Numbered from the stretch's first letter, positions 34,801 through 43,586 are shown. The stretch is DNA of 53,836 bases from Chitinophagaceae bacterium (GCA_903642275.1 CAHJWK010000019.1:1-53836); one strand, 5' to 3'. Made by a program: numbers and translations. The notes: generated by a model from the letters alone, not told the origin.

Positions 34801-37644
34801 GGACCTTTAAAAGTTTCATTCACGAATACTTCAAGTTTGATTAACAATGTTGAGTTCTTTTGGGATTTTGGCAATGGTATTATATCAACACAAACACAAC
34901 CCGGTACTATCACTTATAACAATAGTCCTTTTAATAATGATACCAGTTATTATGTAATACTTAAAGCATACAACGGTTGCGATACAACAAGATGGTTTGA
35001 CACCATTAACGTTAGTGCAAACCCAAAAGCAAGGTTTGGTATTGACAGTACATTTGGTTGCTCACCTTATACATTTACTGTCACAAACACATCGCTTGGT
35101 CATCCATCAATATATTACTGGAATTTAGGCGATGGCACAACATTCAATACAGCATCAAATGCACCATTCAAACATACATATTCAACCGGCGTGCTTGACA
35201 CGTTTAATATTCAGTTGATTGCTGTAAATAATTGCGCAAGAGATACGCAAACCATTGCTGTAATTGTATCCCCGAATCCTGTGAAACCGCAGATAAATAT
35301 AAACGGTAACCAGGCAAGCGGATGCGCACCTGCTACCATAACTTTTAATAACAACACAACCGGCGCAACAAAATATACATGGGATTTTGGGGATTCTTCT
35401 GCTTTGTTGATTACGACAAACAACGATGCAGAAGTGTTGCATACCTATACGCAGCCTGGCAGCTTTACCGTTAAAACAGAAATTACCAATGGTTGCAGCG
35501 ATACTACTGTTTTTAATACGGTAATGGTATTTCAAAAACCAGTGGCCGCATTCTCTGTAAACAAAACTAATTTTTGTTTTGGAGATACCGTTAAAACAAC
35601 TGCCACTATAACCAATGCAGATAGCTACCGCTGGGATTGGGGTGATGACACTGTTTCCTCAGGCACTGAGGCTGCACATGTTTATGCAAACAGTGGCACT
35701 TACAATATTACCTTATTCGCAGACCGCATCAATAATTTTGGTATTGTTTGTTCTGATGAAACTCAGAAAACAATTAACGTTATTGCAAAGCCAAATACTA
35801 CAATCAGTGCAAACAATAATGCTGTTAATTGTGCGCCATTTATATTAAATGCAACTGCTCCTGGCTTAACTAAGGAAAGCCTGCAATGGAGTATTATTGA
35901 CAGTACAAATGGAAGTAACATTTTTAGTTCAAACAATAAAGAATTAAGCTATACTTTTTCAAACCAGGGAACTTATTATATAAGATTGAGTGCTGAAAAT
36001 ACTGCAACCTGTTCAGACAGCAGTAAAATTAAACTGCATGTTTACTTTACGCCAGTTGCAGCGTTCACTGCTGCTCAAGGTGCTTGTACAAATGATACGA
36101 TTGTTAACTTCGCAAATACTGGTACGTATAAAGGCTTTGATGCATTGAATTATACATGGCTGGTTAACAATCAAATAATATCATCTCAACAAAACACAAG
36201 CTACCATTTTGTTGCCAATGCAGCTTTGCCGCAAACTTTCAATACTGCTTTGATTGAAAAAAATACAGTTGGCTGCAGCGATACAGCTACGTCAACATTT
36301 ACATTATATCCAAGAGCAACGGCGGCCTTCACTTTAAATAATCCGCAAACCTGCGTGCCGTTTGTCACTTCCATAAACAATACTTCAACAAATGCAATTG
36401 CTTATAAATGGTTAATCAATAATATTTCGGCAAGCACCAGCCAAAATCCAACATTGGTAATTGATAAACCTGCTACTGATTATACGGTTAGTTTAATTGT
36501 ACAAAGCCCGTTTACTTGTCCTTCAGATACTGCTTCTTATAATTTTAAAACATTACCAAAACCGGCAGCATTTTTTATTGCATCAGATACACTTGGTTGC
36601 AGCGGCAGCTTAAGTGTGTCTATCAACAACACTACAACAGGCGCTGTAAACTATACATGGATTTGGGGTGATGGAACGCTAAACAGCAACCTTCAATCAC
36701 CTTCGCATTTTTATGCTAATTCAGGCCAATATCAAATCAATTTAATTGCTGATGATAACACCTGCAAAGACACTGCAACGCAAACAATAAGCATTGAACA
36801 AAATCCCATAGCAGATTTTTCCACAAACACAATAAAAGGTTGCGATACAGTTGTTGTACAGTTCAGTAACCTCAGTTCGAATGCATTCTCATACCTGTGG
36901 TCATTTAGCGATAATACAACAAGCACTTTAGCAGAGCCTGTTAAAAGTTTCCCGCCATCTGCCAATGCATATACAGTTAAGCTTATTGCATACGGAAAAT
37001 ATGGCTGTTCAGCAACAGCCACAAAGCCTACTTATATAAATGCTGTGGTTGCACCAAATGCAGACTTTACAGTATTCCCATCACAAATAGTTAATACGCC
37101 AAACTATACGTTGCAATTCATCAATAATACACTTGAGCTAACTACGTACAGTTATTTATGGAATATGGGTGATGGTTCACACTTCACTACACGTGATGTA
37201 CAGAAATATAATTATAAAGATACCGGCGTTTATCCTGTTAGCCTTGCTGTTACTGATGCAGCTACCAACTGTACGGACACAGCTATAAAGATTGTTCAAA
37301 TAACAGGTGTGCCTGGTTATTTATACGTGCCAAATGCTTTTTGTACAAAATGTGCTGACATTAATTTAAGAACATTCCTGCCGAAAGGCAAAGGTTTGCA
37401 GACTTATCATTTGCAGATTCTTACAACCTGGGGGCAATTATTATTTGAAACAACAGCGCTTGATGCAACCGGCGCACCCAACCAGCCATGGAACGGTTCT
37501 GATGTAAAAGGCAGAGGCCTTGAACAGGATGTTTATATATGGAAGATTGATGCAACGTTTATAAACGGCACTGAGTGGAAAGGCATGAAGTATCCGTATG
37601 CAAACAATTATAAACGCACAGGAACAATAACCATTATAAAATAA
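31858..37644 (+). CDS. Giant PKD-repeat adhesin with gliding/type IX C-terminal domain (SprB-like)
   Basis: A 1928-residue secreted protein. A signal peptide ends near residue 23. Residues about 90-1830 are many PKD-type beta domains, seen as repeats of YLWDFSDGTTSDSTNP, FFWDFGNGI, YYWNLGDGTTF, YTWDFGDSSALL, YRWDWGDDTV and YTWIWGDGTL. Paired cysteines appear regularly (GCSPY, GCAPA). The last 85 residues (YVPNAFCTKCADINL, then HLQILTTWGQLLFET) are the gliding-motility-associated domain that targets the protein to type IX secretion. It is likely a cell-surface adhesin or filament. The PorP/SprF gene follows within 31 bases. Confidence 0.9.
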   Translation: MHSCHKIILLILLLVCTGNVAKAIVKAGISANGKNLSKGDTVKVCKGSSIIFVSNAQGVTDDSIRWTFQNGTPPTYIGASTSVSYSNNGVNKVTQRVSNEIQKDSLIVYVAVSDATPPSSFIFSPNNVCASSSIKFTGPAGNKLSYLWDFSDGTTSDSTNPVHIFTSATGNGSQTFNVMLTTTNEYSCTSTSTQTVTVKQIPDASLDRGDNNENFSIFNGIPTFSRCDVQSSYMFSFKNVSTTTATNTSYDIDWGDGSPHAFFDKTWALGSIITHTFSKGNTIVTLTVKGLDGCLSNIKYNVYLGTDAAVTLGKPKDTNICQDSSVSFPLDKSVLTSNSFGTYYTFSVDDGSPTIYYPSFDALPSSFLITHTFLKSSCGLPNNAFTANFIAYNACSATGSSATVQPIYVSGKTAAAVSFPFGNVACLGSSALVTDNSFLGGEPPACNQTSTRVWVISPSAGVTVTGMPGSFKGDNTHTNSSQWMSGDATLSLAFTKTGTYNVTLYVSNQSHCSGGTDSTTNTICVRNPPKASFTIDKLFACDDTTITLQNKSAAGGCDGDTYFWDINSKDIFGCSPSQNYNFVQNTTNVSVSPKVQFMGAGQYYISLTASALNAGSSCAVSTFNDTFTVKTKPVVNLNDLSPVCIGNPLNATATVTNCYSVQAPKYAWTFTGSTTPTSTADTPKNIIYTTAGTYPVKLSVQNECGISTDVDSAHIIAKPVALAGANKTVCSGNIFSIGKNTETGFIYKWSPSTGLSDATVAQPTITLAYNGKNDDTTYKYILNVSAGASCQDNDTVLVKVKKSPSLIINPIDTIICSGSSARIIASGADTYLWSPSAGLNTSINDTVIAKPSTTTAYTLIGTLNNGCKDTVVSTINIAPAAKASFTATHNSGCINFHLEDVISVHIYPDTNGIYYWYANNKLIDSTTGNFPGYVMTIPGDSVIIKLVVSSKYGCKKDSMQMKFYSLPSVLAQFKSSITSGCGPLKVSFTNTSSLINNVEFFWDFGNGIISTQTQPGTITYNNSPFNNDTSYYVILKAYNGCDTTRWFDTINVSANPKARFGIDSTFGCSPYTFTVTNTSLGHPSIYYWNLGDGTTFNTASNAPFKHTYSTGVLDTFNIQLIAVNNCARDTQTIAVIVSPNPVKPQININGNQASGCAPATITFNNNTTGATKYTWDFGDSSALLITTNNDAEVLHTYTQPGSFTVKTEITNGCSDTTVFNTVMVFQKPVAAFSVNKTNFCFGDTVKTTATITNADSYRWDWGDDTVSSGTEAAHVYANSGTYNITLFADRINNFGIVCSDETQKTINVIAKPNTTISANNNAVNCAPFILNATAPGLTKESLQWSIIDSTNGSNIFSSNNKELSYTFSNQGTYYIRLSAENTATCSDSSKIKLHVYFTPVAAFTAAQGACTNDTIVNFANTGTYKGFDALNYTWLVNNQIISSQQNTSYHFVANAALPQTFNTALIEKNTVGCSDTATSTFTLYPRATAAFTLNNPQTCVPFVTSINNTSTNAIAYKWLINNISASTSQNPTLVIDKPATDYTVSLIVQSPFTCPSDTASYNFKTLPKPAAFFIASDTLGCSGSLSVSINNTTTGAVNYTWIWGDGTLNSNLQSPSHFYANSGQYQINLIADDNTCKDTATQTISIEQNPIADFSTNTIKGCDTVVVQFSNLSSNAFSYLWSFSDNTTSTLAEPVKSFPPSANAYTVKLIAYGKYGCSATATKPTYINAVVAPNADFTVFPSQIVNTPNYTLQFINNTLELTTYSYLWNMGDGSHFTTRDVQKYNYKDTGVYPVSLAVTDAATNCTDTAIKIVQITGVPGYLYVPNAFCTKCADINLRTFLPKGKGLQTYHLQILTTWGQLLFETTALDATGAPNQPWNGSDVKGRGLEQDVYIWKIDATFINGTEWKGMKYPYANNYKRTGTITIIK

Positions 37645-37675
37645 ATTAACACAGCTTATCAGCCAAACCAGTTAT

Positions 37676-38698
37676 ATGCTTAAGTATTTTTTTGTTTTTA
37701 TATTGATGATTACAGGCGTTTGCATACAGGCGCAGGATCATATTTATTCGCAGCCTTACATGGCGCCGTTGTATATGAACCCTGCTGAAGCCGGTGCTGC
37801 TGATAATGATTTACGTTTTAATGCCATCTTCCGTAAGCAATGGATAAGCTTACCGGGTGATATGAATTACTGGACAGTTTCCGTTGATAAATATGTTCCA
37901 TCTTTAGGCGGTGGCTTAGGCCTGATAGCAACAAGTTCCTATGAAGGTTTTATACGTGGTACAAACTTCGCTGCGCAATATTCTTACGAAATATGTAATG
38001 ACGTCTGGGAATTAAGATTGGGCATACAGGCAGGTTTAGGTAACCGCCGTTTAGATTACAGCCACTTAATTTTTGATGACCAGATTGATAATACAGGAAT
38101 TATTCAAGGCTCTGTTTCAGATGCTGATATTGTGATAAATAACAGCCGCTATTTTTTAGATGCTGGCGTTGGCAGTTTATTTTTTTATAAGAATATGTTC
38201 AAGATAGGTATCAGTGCAAACCATATCAACCAGCCGGATGAATCTTTTACCGGCGGTACAGAAAGCAAGTTGCCTGTAAGATGGAACGTTGCAGCACGTG
38301 CTTTTTTTGAAGAAGATAATTGGTACATAGTGCCGGGTGCTGCTTATTACAAACAGGCAAATAATACTTCATGGACGTTGGGCTGCGAAGTAAAAAGCCA
38401 TTATGTATCGCTTGGCACATGGTACAGGGGAAATGTAAATTTTCATGGCAGTAATGCAATTGTTATTACACTTACACTTGATAATTTTTTAGGAAGAGGT
38501 GAAGGTTATAATAAGCTGCGCATGGGTTTTAGTGATGATGCAACAACCGGTGTGTTGCCGTTTACAAGAACGTCTGGCAGTGCCGAAGGCGCAATAGAAT
38601 ACCAGATATTAACAAATGCAAATCTTTCTGCTGAAAACAGGTGCAGGCAAGGTTATTCCGACCGTGGTTCTGTAAAATGTTATGGCGGCTTTAATTAA
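37676..38698 (+). CDS. PorP/SprF family type IX membrane protein
   Basis: A 340-residue outer-membrane barrel protein with a signal peptide (ending CIQAQ). The opening HIYSQPYMAPLYMNPAEAGA is the PorP/SprF hallmark, followed by RFNAIFRKQWISLPGDMN. Such proteins are encoded directly after adhesins with the gliding C-terminal domain and are needed to export and attach that particular partner. Gene order and the 31-base gap point to the 1928-residue adhesin as its client. Confidence 0.93.
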   Translation: MLKYFFVFILMITGVCIQAQDHIYSQPYMAPLYMNPAEAGAADNDLRFNAIFRKQWISLPGDMNYWTVSVDKYVPSLGGGLGLIATSSYEGFIRGTNFAAQYSYEICNDVWELRLGIQAGLGNRRLDYSHLIFDDQIDNTGIIQGSVSDADIVINNSRYFLDAGVGSLFFYKNMFKIGISANHINQPDESFTGGTESKLPVRWNVAARAFFEEDNWYIVPGAAYYKQANNTSWTLGCEVKSHYVSLGTWYRGNVNFHGSNAIVITLTLDNFLGRGEGYNKLRMGFSDDATTGVLPFTRTSGSAEGAIEYQILTNANLSAENRCRQGYSDRGSVKCYGGFN

Positions 38699-38702
38699 GC
38701 CT

Positions 38703-39326
38703 TTAAAAATTATAATTAATTGCTGCGGTATAAAAAGCATACTTTGATATTGGATTAAAGTAGTAGGCATCAAACAAAAATTTTCCTGTTATATATTCTG
38801 AATAAACGCCTTTTTGTATATCAAATTTTGTTTTATAAAATCTTAATGATTGAGCCACTAAACCAATGCTAAGATTTTTAATAACAGGCATACTTAACTG
38901 CGACCATGAGTAAAAGAAATTGCCGTACTTGCCTGCAAAACTAAGCAGGTATTCATTTTCAGAATACAGCTTAAAAACTGACTTATCAATTTCAAATTCA
39001 AGACCGGGCAAAACACCATCTGTTCTTCCGGCCAAAGCACCAATCATTGGCGTAATACTAATTGTAAGATCATTTTTATCTTCTTCAAATTTATGGCCTG
39101 CAAAAAGGGAAAGGCCGTTTATATCTTCATAATTAAATCTTGCTTCTATATGTAAATTATTATGTTCTGTGTAGCCTGTGAATGTTGGCGGAATTTTATC
39201 TCCCGGAAAATAATAGTAATACATAGCAACATTACCAGACCATTTTTTTTTAGAAGAATCTGCTGCTTGGGCATGCACAAAAAAAGGCAGCAATAACAAC
39301 GCAGTTATATAATAAAGCTTGTGCAT
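38703..39326 (-). CDS. Putative small outer-membrane protein
   Basis: A 207-residue protein with a signal peptide (residues 1-19, ending VHAQ). The rest is alternating beta structure with many Tyr/Phe residues (GNVAMYYYYFPGDK, HIEARFNYED) and ends in AAINYNF, an aromatic end typical of outer-membrane barrels. I do not recognise the family. It converges on the PorP/SprF gene four bases away and is not clearly part of the adhesin unit. Confidence 0.6.
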   Translation of the reverse strand: MHKLYYITALLLLPFFVHAQAADSSKKKWSGNVAMYYYYFPGDKIPPTFTGYTEHNNLHIEARFNYEDINGLSLFAGHKFEEDKNDLTISITPMIGALAGRTDGVLPGLEFEIDKSVFKLYSENEYLLSFAGKYGNFFYSWSQLSMPVIKNLSIGLVAQSLRFYKTKFDIQKGVYSEYITGKFLFDAYYFNPISKYAFYTAAINYNF

Positions 39327-39370
39327 TGGTTCATCACCAAATACCGGATTTTAAATTGGCTGCTATATAA

Positions 39371-39407
39371 ATGAAAAACAGGAGCTTTTATTGTAATGCT
39401 CCTGTTT
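39371..39407 (-). terminator. Terminator of the BlaR1-amidase gene
   Basis: A perfect 10-bp stem (AAACAGGAGC / GCTCCTGTTT) with a 12-base loop. On the minus strand it lies 23 bases after the stop at 39430 and is followed by a T-rich tail. Confidence 0.75.
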
Positions 39408-39429
39408 GAAAGTTGAATAACAGGTCTTA

Positions 39430-41517
39430 TCAATCTACGCTAAAACTTATATTTTGTTTTTCTTTGTAAACTACTTTTTGTCCATTTTGAACGGCAGGAA
39501 TCCAATCAGGCCCTTTTGAAATTACACGCACAGCTTCTTCTGCAGTGCCATAACCGGGATCTTTTAACGTTTTTACTTCAGATACCTTTCCATTTTCATC
39601 GATCAGAAATGAAAGTGTAACAGTATAGATTCCTTTTGGTGCATGTTTCTTCGCCGGAATATTAGCGTTCAGGTTTGCTTCAAGAAATTTTTGCCATCCA
39701 TTCAAACCGCCAGGAAATTCCGGCTCTTTTTGCGCTGAAGTAAAAATCGGTTTTGTTGATGTATCTGTTTCCATTTGCCTTAAATTATTATGCTTAAGGG
39801 TTACTTCAATAACACCATTATTTCCCTTATCTCCGTATTTATTTGTTGCCATTGGTCCTTTTAAAACATCTACACTTAAAATATTATTAGGATCATGTGT
39901 TTGCTTATCAGCAGCAGACTGGTCAACAATTTTTCCATCTATAACATATAACGGCATTGGTTGCATTTGCATTGAACTTGACTTAAGAGGCGCATTGGTA
40001 TCGGTCTTGTTTTGGTCTTGAATTTTATACAGTTTCGATTTATCAACTTTATTGTTTGCGTACATGGTAACACCTTGTAAAATATTTTTTGCTATCAGTT
40101 CAATATTTGCATTTTGCTTCAAAAGTTTTACATCTGCAGGGTTTGTCATATAGCCACATTCAATTAGTGTACAGGGAATTTTACTTTGATCCAAAACCCA
40201 TATACCAACGTCACGTTGCATTAAAACCGGTGCAACTGTAAAATCAGTTTGCAGGTTTTGAATAATAGCCGAACCTAACACCTCACTATTTGATAAAACG
40301 TCAGAATTTCTTTTTGATAATATCACTTCCATTCCTGACCTCATTGGTTGATCTTTTGTAGAAGCATTAATATGTACAGATATAAACGCATCTGCATTTT
40401 GTGCATTTACAAAATTTACTTTTTCATGCGGTGACATGTACACATCATTATTACGTGTGAGTATAACATCAATATTATATTCAGGCGATAGTTTTTTTAT
40501 CTCTTTAGATATTTTCAGGCTTAAATCTTTTTCGTTTAAATCGTCGTCAACTGTGCCAAAGTCTTTGCCTCCGTGCCCGGCATCAACCACTAAAACAAAT
40601 GGTTTTGCTGCTTTTATTTTTTGTAATGATGAGGCCTTGTTTTGATTTTTAATTGAGAACGCAGACAGGCAAACAACGGCTGCAATTAACGGAAGCACCA
40701 TAACGCGGCGCAGGTAACTGAATTGTGTCTTTTTTGATGTAGTAAGCATAATTAATCTTCTTTTGATTGATGAATAAAAAATTGACTGTGCAGGTAAAAA
40801 TTCAAACTTTCCATATTTGGCGGCAAGCAGCATTTGGGCAAAAGATGCAGCATTATTATTACCGATGGCTTTTTCATCAGCAATAAACTCATGTATTAAA
40901 TACAATTCTTTTTTAAGCCACCAGAAAAACGGGTTTATCCAATAAAAGCAAAGCACCAGCTGCATACATATTTTATCAAGCGAATGTTTTTGTTTGATGT
41001 GGGTTATTTCATGTTGCAGGATTTGTTTTCCATCATGCGTATTCATATCAATATCATTACGCCAGAAAATATTTTTGAAAAATGAAAAAGGTGCGCTTTG
41101 CAGGTCAGTCTGAATGAAATCAAATTCACTGAATTTACTAAGCGGGTAAACTTTTTTAAGTCTGTAAATTTTAATGATACTTATTGCCAACTGCAATAAC
41201 AACAATATGCTTGTTGCAGTAAGAAGTATTATAATTAATGGTTGCCAGTTATAAGTGTCTTTATCATGTATGATAAAATCTTCACCTTCTGCTGAATAAA
41301 TAAGATGATACATTTTAATTGCACCTGATGAACTGCTATTGAATGAAAACCATTGAAATTGCAGTAGCGGCAGCATCAGGCTTATTGTTACAGTAAGCAG
41401 CAAATAAAATCTATTATAATGATGAAAGCGTTTGTTACGCAAACCAATATAATAGTACATCAGCAATATGCCGCTGATAATGATCACTTTCAGGATATAG
41501 ATAAGTAGTTGTTGCAT
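39430..41517 (-). CDS. BlaR1-type M56 peptidase fused to an amidase, plug motif and TonB domain
   Basis: A 695-residue fusion; ATG 41517 is one base after the blaI-like stop. Residues 1-290 resemble BlaR1/MecR1: membrane helices near 3-22, 36-54, 93-117 and 272-290, with zinc motif HEITH (His169, Glu170, His173) and Glu210 in LIHEFIADE. Residues 305-488 are an N-acetylmuramoyl-L-alanine amidase with all four key residues: His315 (DAGHGG), Glu329, His382 (SVHIN) and Glu453 (LIECG). A SusC-type plug motif follows (521-576, PLYVIDGKI; NNGVIEVTLK), then a TonB C-terminal domain (595-695). Probably a cell-wall sensor whose peptidase clears the repressor. Confidence 0.85.
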   Translation of the reverse strand: MQQLLIYILKVIIISGILLMYYYIGLRNKRFHHYNRFYLLLTVTISLMLPLLQFQWFSFNSSSSGAIKMYHLIYSAEGEDFIIHDKDTYNWQPLIIILLTATSILLLLQLAISIIKIYRLKKVYPLSKFSEFDFIQTDLQSAPFSFFKNIFWRNDIDMNTHDGKQILQHEITHIKQKHSLDKICMQLVLCFYWINPFFWWLKKELYLIHEFIADEKAIGNNNAASFAQMLLAAKYGKFEFLPAQSIFYSSIKRRLIMLTTSKKTQFSYLRRVMVLPLIAAVVCLSAFSIKNQNKASSLQKIKAAKPFVLVVDAGHGGKDFGTVDDDLNEKDLSLKISKEIKKLSPEYNIDVILTRNNDVYMSPHEKVNFVNAQNADAFISVHINASTKDQPMRSGMEVILSKRNSDVLSNSEVLGSAIIQNLQTDFTVAPVLMQRDVGIWVLDQSKIPCTLIECGYMTNPADVKLLKQNANIELIAKNILQGVTMYANNKVDKSKLYKIQDQNKTDTNAPLKSSSMQMQPMPLYVIDGKIVDQSAADKQTHDPNNILSVDVLKGPMATNKYGDKGNNGVIEVTLKHNNLRQMETDTSTKPIFTSAQKEPEFPGGLNGWQKFLEANLNANIPAKKHAPKGIYTVTLSFLIDENGKVSEVKTLKDPGYGTAEEAVRVISKGPDWIPAVQNGQKVVYKEKQNISFSVD

Positions 41518-41518
41518 C

Positions 41519-41875
41519 TTATTTCTTTTTAAGTTGCTGAAGTAAAAGTTCAAGATCCTGAACACTTAATTTTTTTTCATCTATCAAAAAAGAAACTGCC
41601 TTGCTGTAAGAGCCGCCGAAATAAGCTTTCACCATTGTGTTTAATGTATTTTTTGAATAGGCATCTTTACTAACTGCTGGCTTATATTCATTCATTCTGC
41701 CATAAATTGTTGTTTGCACAAAACTTTTTTCAATAAGAATTTTAAGCAAGGTGGCAACAGTGTTGCTGTGCGGTTTCGGTGCAGGCATTGCATCAATCAC
41801 ATCTTTTAAAAAACCTTTTTCTATTTTCCAAAGCGCCTGCATTACCTGTTCTTCAGCCTTGGTGAGTGTCTTCAT
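41519..41875 (-). CDS. BlaI/MecI/CopY family repressor
   Basis: A 118-residue winged-helix repressor. LTKAEEQVMQALWKIEKGF and KPHSNTVATLLKILIEKSFV cover the helix-turn-helix and recognition helix, followed by the wing (YGRMNEYKPAVSKDAY) and the C-terminal dimer helix. It is inactivated in relatives by proteolysis through an M56 membrane partner, and that partner is the next gene, one base away. Three dyads and the promoter sit directly upstream, so it probably represses its own operon. Confidence 0.93.
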   Translation of the reverse strand: MKTLTKAEEQVMQALWKIEKGFLKDVIDAMPAPKPHSNTVATLLKILIEKSFVQTTIYGRMNEYKPAVSKDAYSKNTLNTMVKAYFGGSYSKAVSFLIDEKKLSVQDLELLLQQLKKK

Positions 41876-41907
41876 ATAATTGTTTTTTGTTTGATAAATA
41901 ATTTATA

Positions 41908-41966
41908 ACTAAAAAATTAGTCAAATGTATAACTATTAAATTAGTTATACAACTATTTTTTTAGTT
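41908..41966. promoter_or_regulatory. Triple operator of the BlaI-like repressor
   Basis: Three dyads share the form ACTA-N6-TAGT: 41908-41921 (4-bp arms), 41927-41950 (perfect 9-bp arms GTATAACTA / TAGTTATAC) and 41951-41966 region (arms AACTA / TAGTT at 41951-41955 and 41962-41966). Centres lie near 41914, 41938 and 41958. They surround the promoter boxes of the leftward blaI-like gene. Confidence 0.7.
41922..41952 (-). promoter_or_regulatory. Promoter of the blaI-blaR1-amidase operon
   Basis: On the minus strand TTG (41950-41952) is followed by 20 bases and then TACATTTG (41922-41929), a full Bacteroidota -33/-7 pair. The middle dyad lies between the two boxes and the first dyad covers the expected transcription start, so a bound repressor would block RNA polymerase. 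Confidence 0.7.
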
Positions 41967-42021
41967 AATGTTATTATAAACCGGTTTTAGTATGTTTTAA
42001 TTCAGGTTGATATTTTATTTT

Positions 42022-42029
42022 TACTTTTG
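42022..42029 (+). promoter_or_regulatory. -7 box (TACTTTTG) for ftsE
   Basis: It fits TAnnTTTG and lies 42 bases before the ATG at 42072. The -33 element is unclear. Confidence 0.4.
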
Positions 42030-42071
42030 CCTACCTGCCAATAACAGCAGGATTTTTAAATTAATGAGCAC

Positions 42072-42758
42072 ATGTTTGATCCGGTAGTTTCAGTAAGCAA
42101 TGCCAATATTTACCAGGGTAATAGCCTGATTTTAAGTGACGTGAATTTTACGGTAAACCGCGGCGAGTTTGTTTATCTTGTTGGTAAAACGGGAACAGGC
42201 AAAAGCAGTTTGCTTAAAACTTTATATGGTGAACTACCCTTGAAAGAAGGCAGTGCAAATGTTACCGGTTATGATCTTACACAAATGACCTGGAAAAAAG
42301 TTCCGTTCCTGCGCCGCAATCTTGGCGTTATTTTTCAGGACTTTCAGTTATTAAGTGACAGAAATGTAAATGAAAACCTGCGTTTTGTTTTAAAAGCTAC
42401 AGGCTGGAAAGATGAAAAACTGGTTGATGAAAAAATAGCGGATGTATTGGATAAAGTAGGTTTGAAAAGCAAGGGCTTTAAAATGACTTATGAACTAAGT
42501 GGCGGCGAACAGCAACGTGTTGATATTGCCAGGGCTTTACTTAATTCACCCAAGCTTATTTTAGCTGATGAACCTACAGGCAACCTTGACCCCGAAACGA
42601 GTGATGAAATAATGCAACTGCTTATTAATATATCAAGAGATTACGGCACTTCGGTAATTATGGCTACGCATGATTTTATTGTAATCAGTAAGTATCCGTC
42701 ACGCATGTTGAAAACAGAAAGATCCAAAGTGTTTGATAGTGCGGTAGCTGAAGTTTAA
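42072..42758 (+). CDS. ftsE: Cell division ABC transporter ATP-binding protein FtsE
   Basis: A 228-residue ABC ATPase. Walker A is [12 protein letters not shown], the Q-loop is VIFQDFQLL, the signature is [15 protein letters not shown], Walker B is [12 protein letters not shown] and the switch His is in MATHDF. Length and the [15 protein letters not shown] segment fit FtsE, which with FtsX controls cell-wall hydrolases at the septum. No ftsX lies next to it, as is common in Bacteroidota. An earlier ATG at 42064 is out of frame. tRNA-Arg follows 7 bases after the stop. Confidence 0.88.
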   Translation: MFDPVVSVSNANIYQGNSLILSDVNFTVNRGEFVYLVGKTGTGKSSLLKTLYGELPLKEGSANVTGYDLTQMTWKKVPFLRRNLGVIFQDFQLLSDRNVNENLRFVLKATGWKDEKLVDEKIADVLDKVGLKSKGFKMTYELSGGEQQRVDIARALLNSPKLILADEPTGNLDPETSDEIMQLLINISRDYGTSVIMATHDFIVISKYPSRMLKTERSKVFDSAVAEV

Positions 42759-42765
42759 ATTACTT

Positions 42766-42837
42766 GGTCTCGTAGTACAACGGATAGTATAAGGGCCTCC
42801 GAAGCCTTTGATTCAGGTTCGATTCCTGACGAGATCA
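42766..42837 (+). tRNA. tRNA-Arg, anticodon CCG
   Basis: The cloverleaf folds fully: acceptor GGTCTCG with CGAGATC (one G-T pair), D stem GTAC/GTAT, anticodon stem AGGGC/GCCTT with loop CTCCGAA, T stem TCAGG/CCTGA with loop TTCGATT, and discriminator A. The anticodon CCG reads the CGG Arg codon. CCA is not encoded. Its 3' end is copied with one mismatch at 47764-47780. Confidence 0.95.
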
Positions 42838-42841
42838 CAAA
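42825..42841. other. Possible attachment site in the tRNA-Arg 3' end
   Basis: CCTGACGAGATCACAAA matches 16 of 17 bases of 47764-47780 (CCTGACAAGATCACAAA) in the same orientation. The 4.9 kb between them could be an integrated or formerly integrated segment. No integrase is visible. Confidence 0.35.
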
Positions 42842-42889
42842 ATTTTTGAATTTGCCTATAGGCATAAAATAATCTAAGCAATTATTTTA

Positions 42890-43301
42890 TTACTTCACAA
42901 CCAACACCTGGAAACTTCCTGGTATCATTGGTGGACGTTTTGTTGCATCTGTTGACGGACCAAAGTTTGCTGTAGGTGTGTAAATGATATGTGTCTTTGA
43001 ATCTACTGTTAACGTTCTTGCGCCGCGTTTCGTTGTAACATTTGCAGCAACTTCAAATTTATCTTTTGATATTTCTTTTATAACTGTTAAACTGCCTTTA
43101 CCATTGGAAGAATAAATTGTTTTTATAGACGGGTCAAATGCGGTTCCATCGCAGCCATCACCAATAGGTAACTTTGAAATTACATGTCCGTTGGTTGCAT
43201 CAATTACCATTAATACTTTATTATCACAGCCTGCAAATAATCGCTTTGTGGTTCTGTCTATGGATAAGCCTGATGGCGATTCACCCGACGCAAATTGTAT
43301 G
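42890..43301 (-). pseudogene. C-terminal fragment of a YncE-like beta-propeller protein
   Basis: The readable frame starts after a stop near 43302 and encodes FASGESPSGLSIDRTTKRLF, then VLMVIDATNGHVISKLPIGD and HIIYTPTANFGPSTD. These are YVTN/YncE-type propeller blades. A complete protein would be about three times longer, with a signal peptide; only about two or three blades remain and no proper start is present (the ATG at 43210 falls mid-blade). The fragment lies just after tRNA-Arg, so the missing part was probably lost at an insertion or deletion boundary. Confidence 0.8.
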
Positions 43302-43410
43302 AGTTTTCAATTTTAAGAACTATACGTTGTACACTTTTTAAGTATCACAAAGCAATTTAGCTTAATAATTTGTTGCAGCCGTTCAAGTGAAACAGGTTCA
43401 AGATTTATTC

Positions 43411-43440
43411 TGCAAAACCTTGTGTTTTGCAATTTTTTTT
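43411..43440 (+). terminator. Strong hairpin with T-run, no gene upstream on its strand
   Basis: TGCAAAAC pairs with GTTTTGCA around five bases, followed by ATTTTTTTT. It lies between the YncE fragment and the PHP gene, both on the other strand. It may be a relic of a lost gene. Confidence 0.45.
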
Positions 43441-43586
43441 GCAGCAGCTACAACTTTTTTGTGTGGTTAATATTGTGAAATGCAAACTGATGATTTATTT
43501 TTCTGAAAATAAATCAGTAACCAAATCCTCTACTTCACTTATAATTTTTTCTTTTTTTGAGTCATCTTGAATAATCAAGTAAACCT

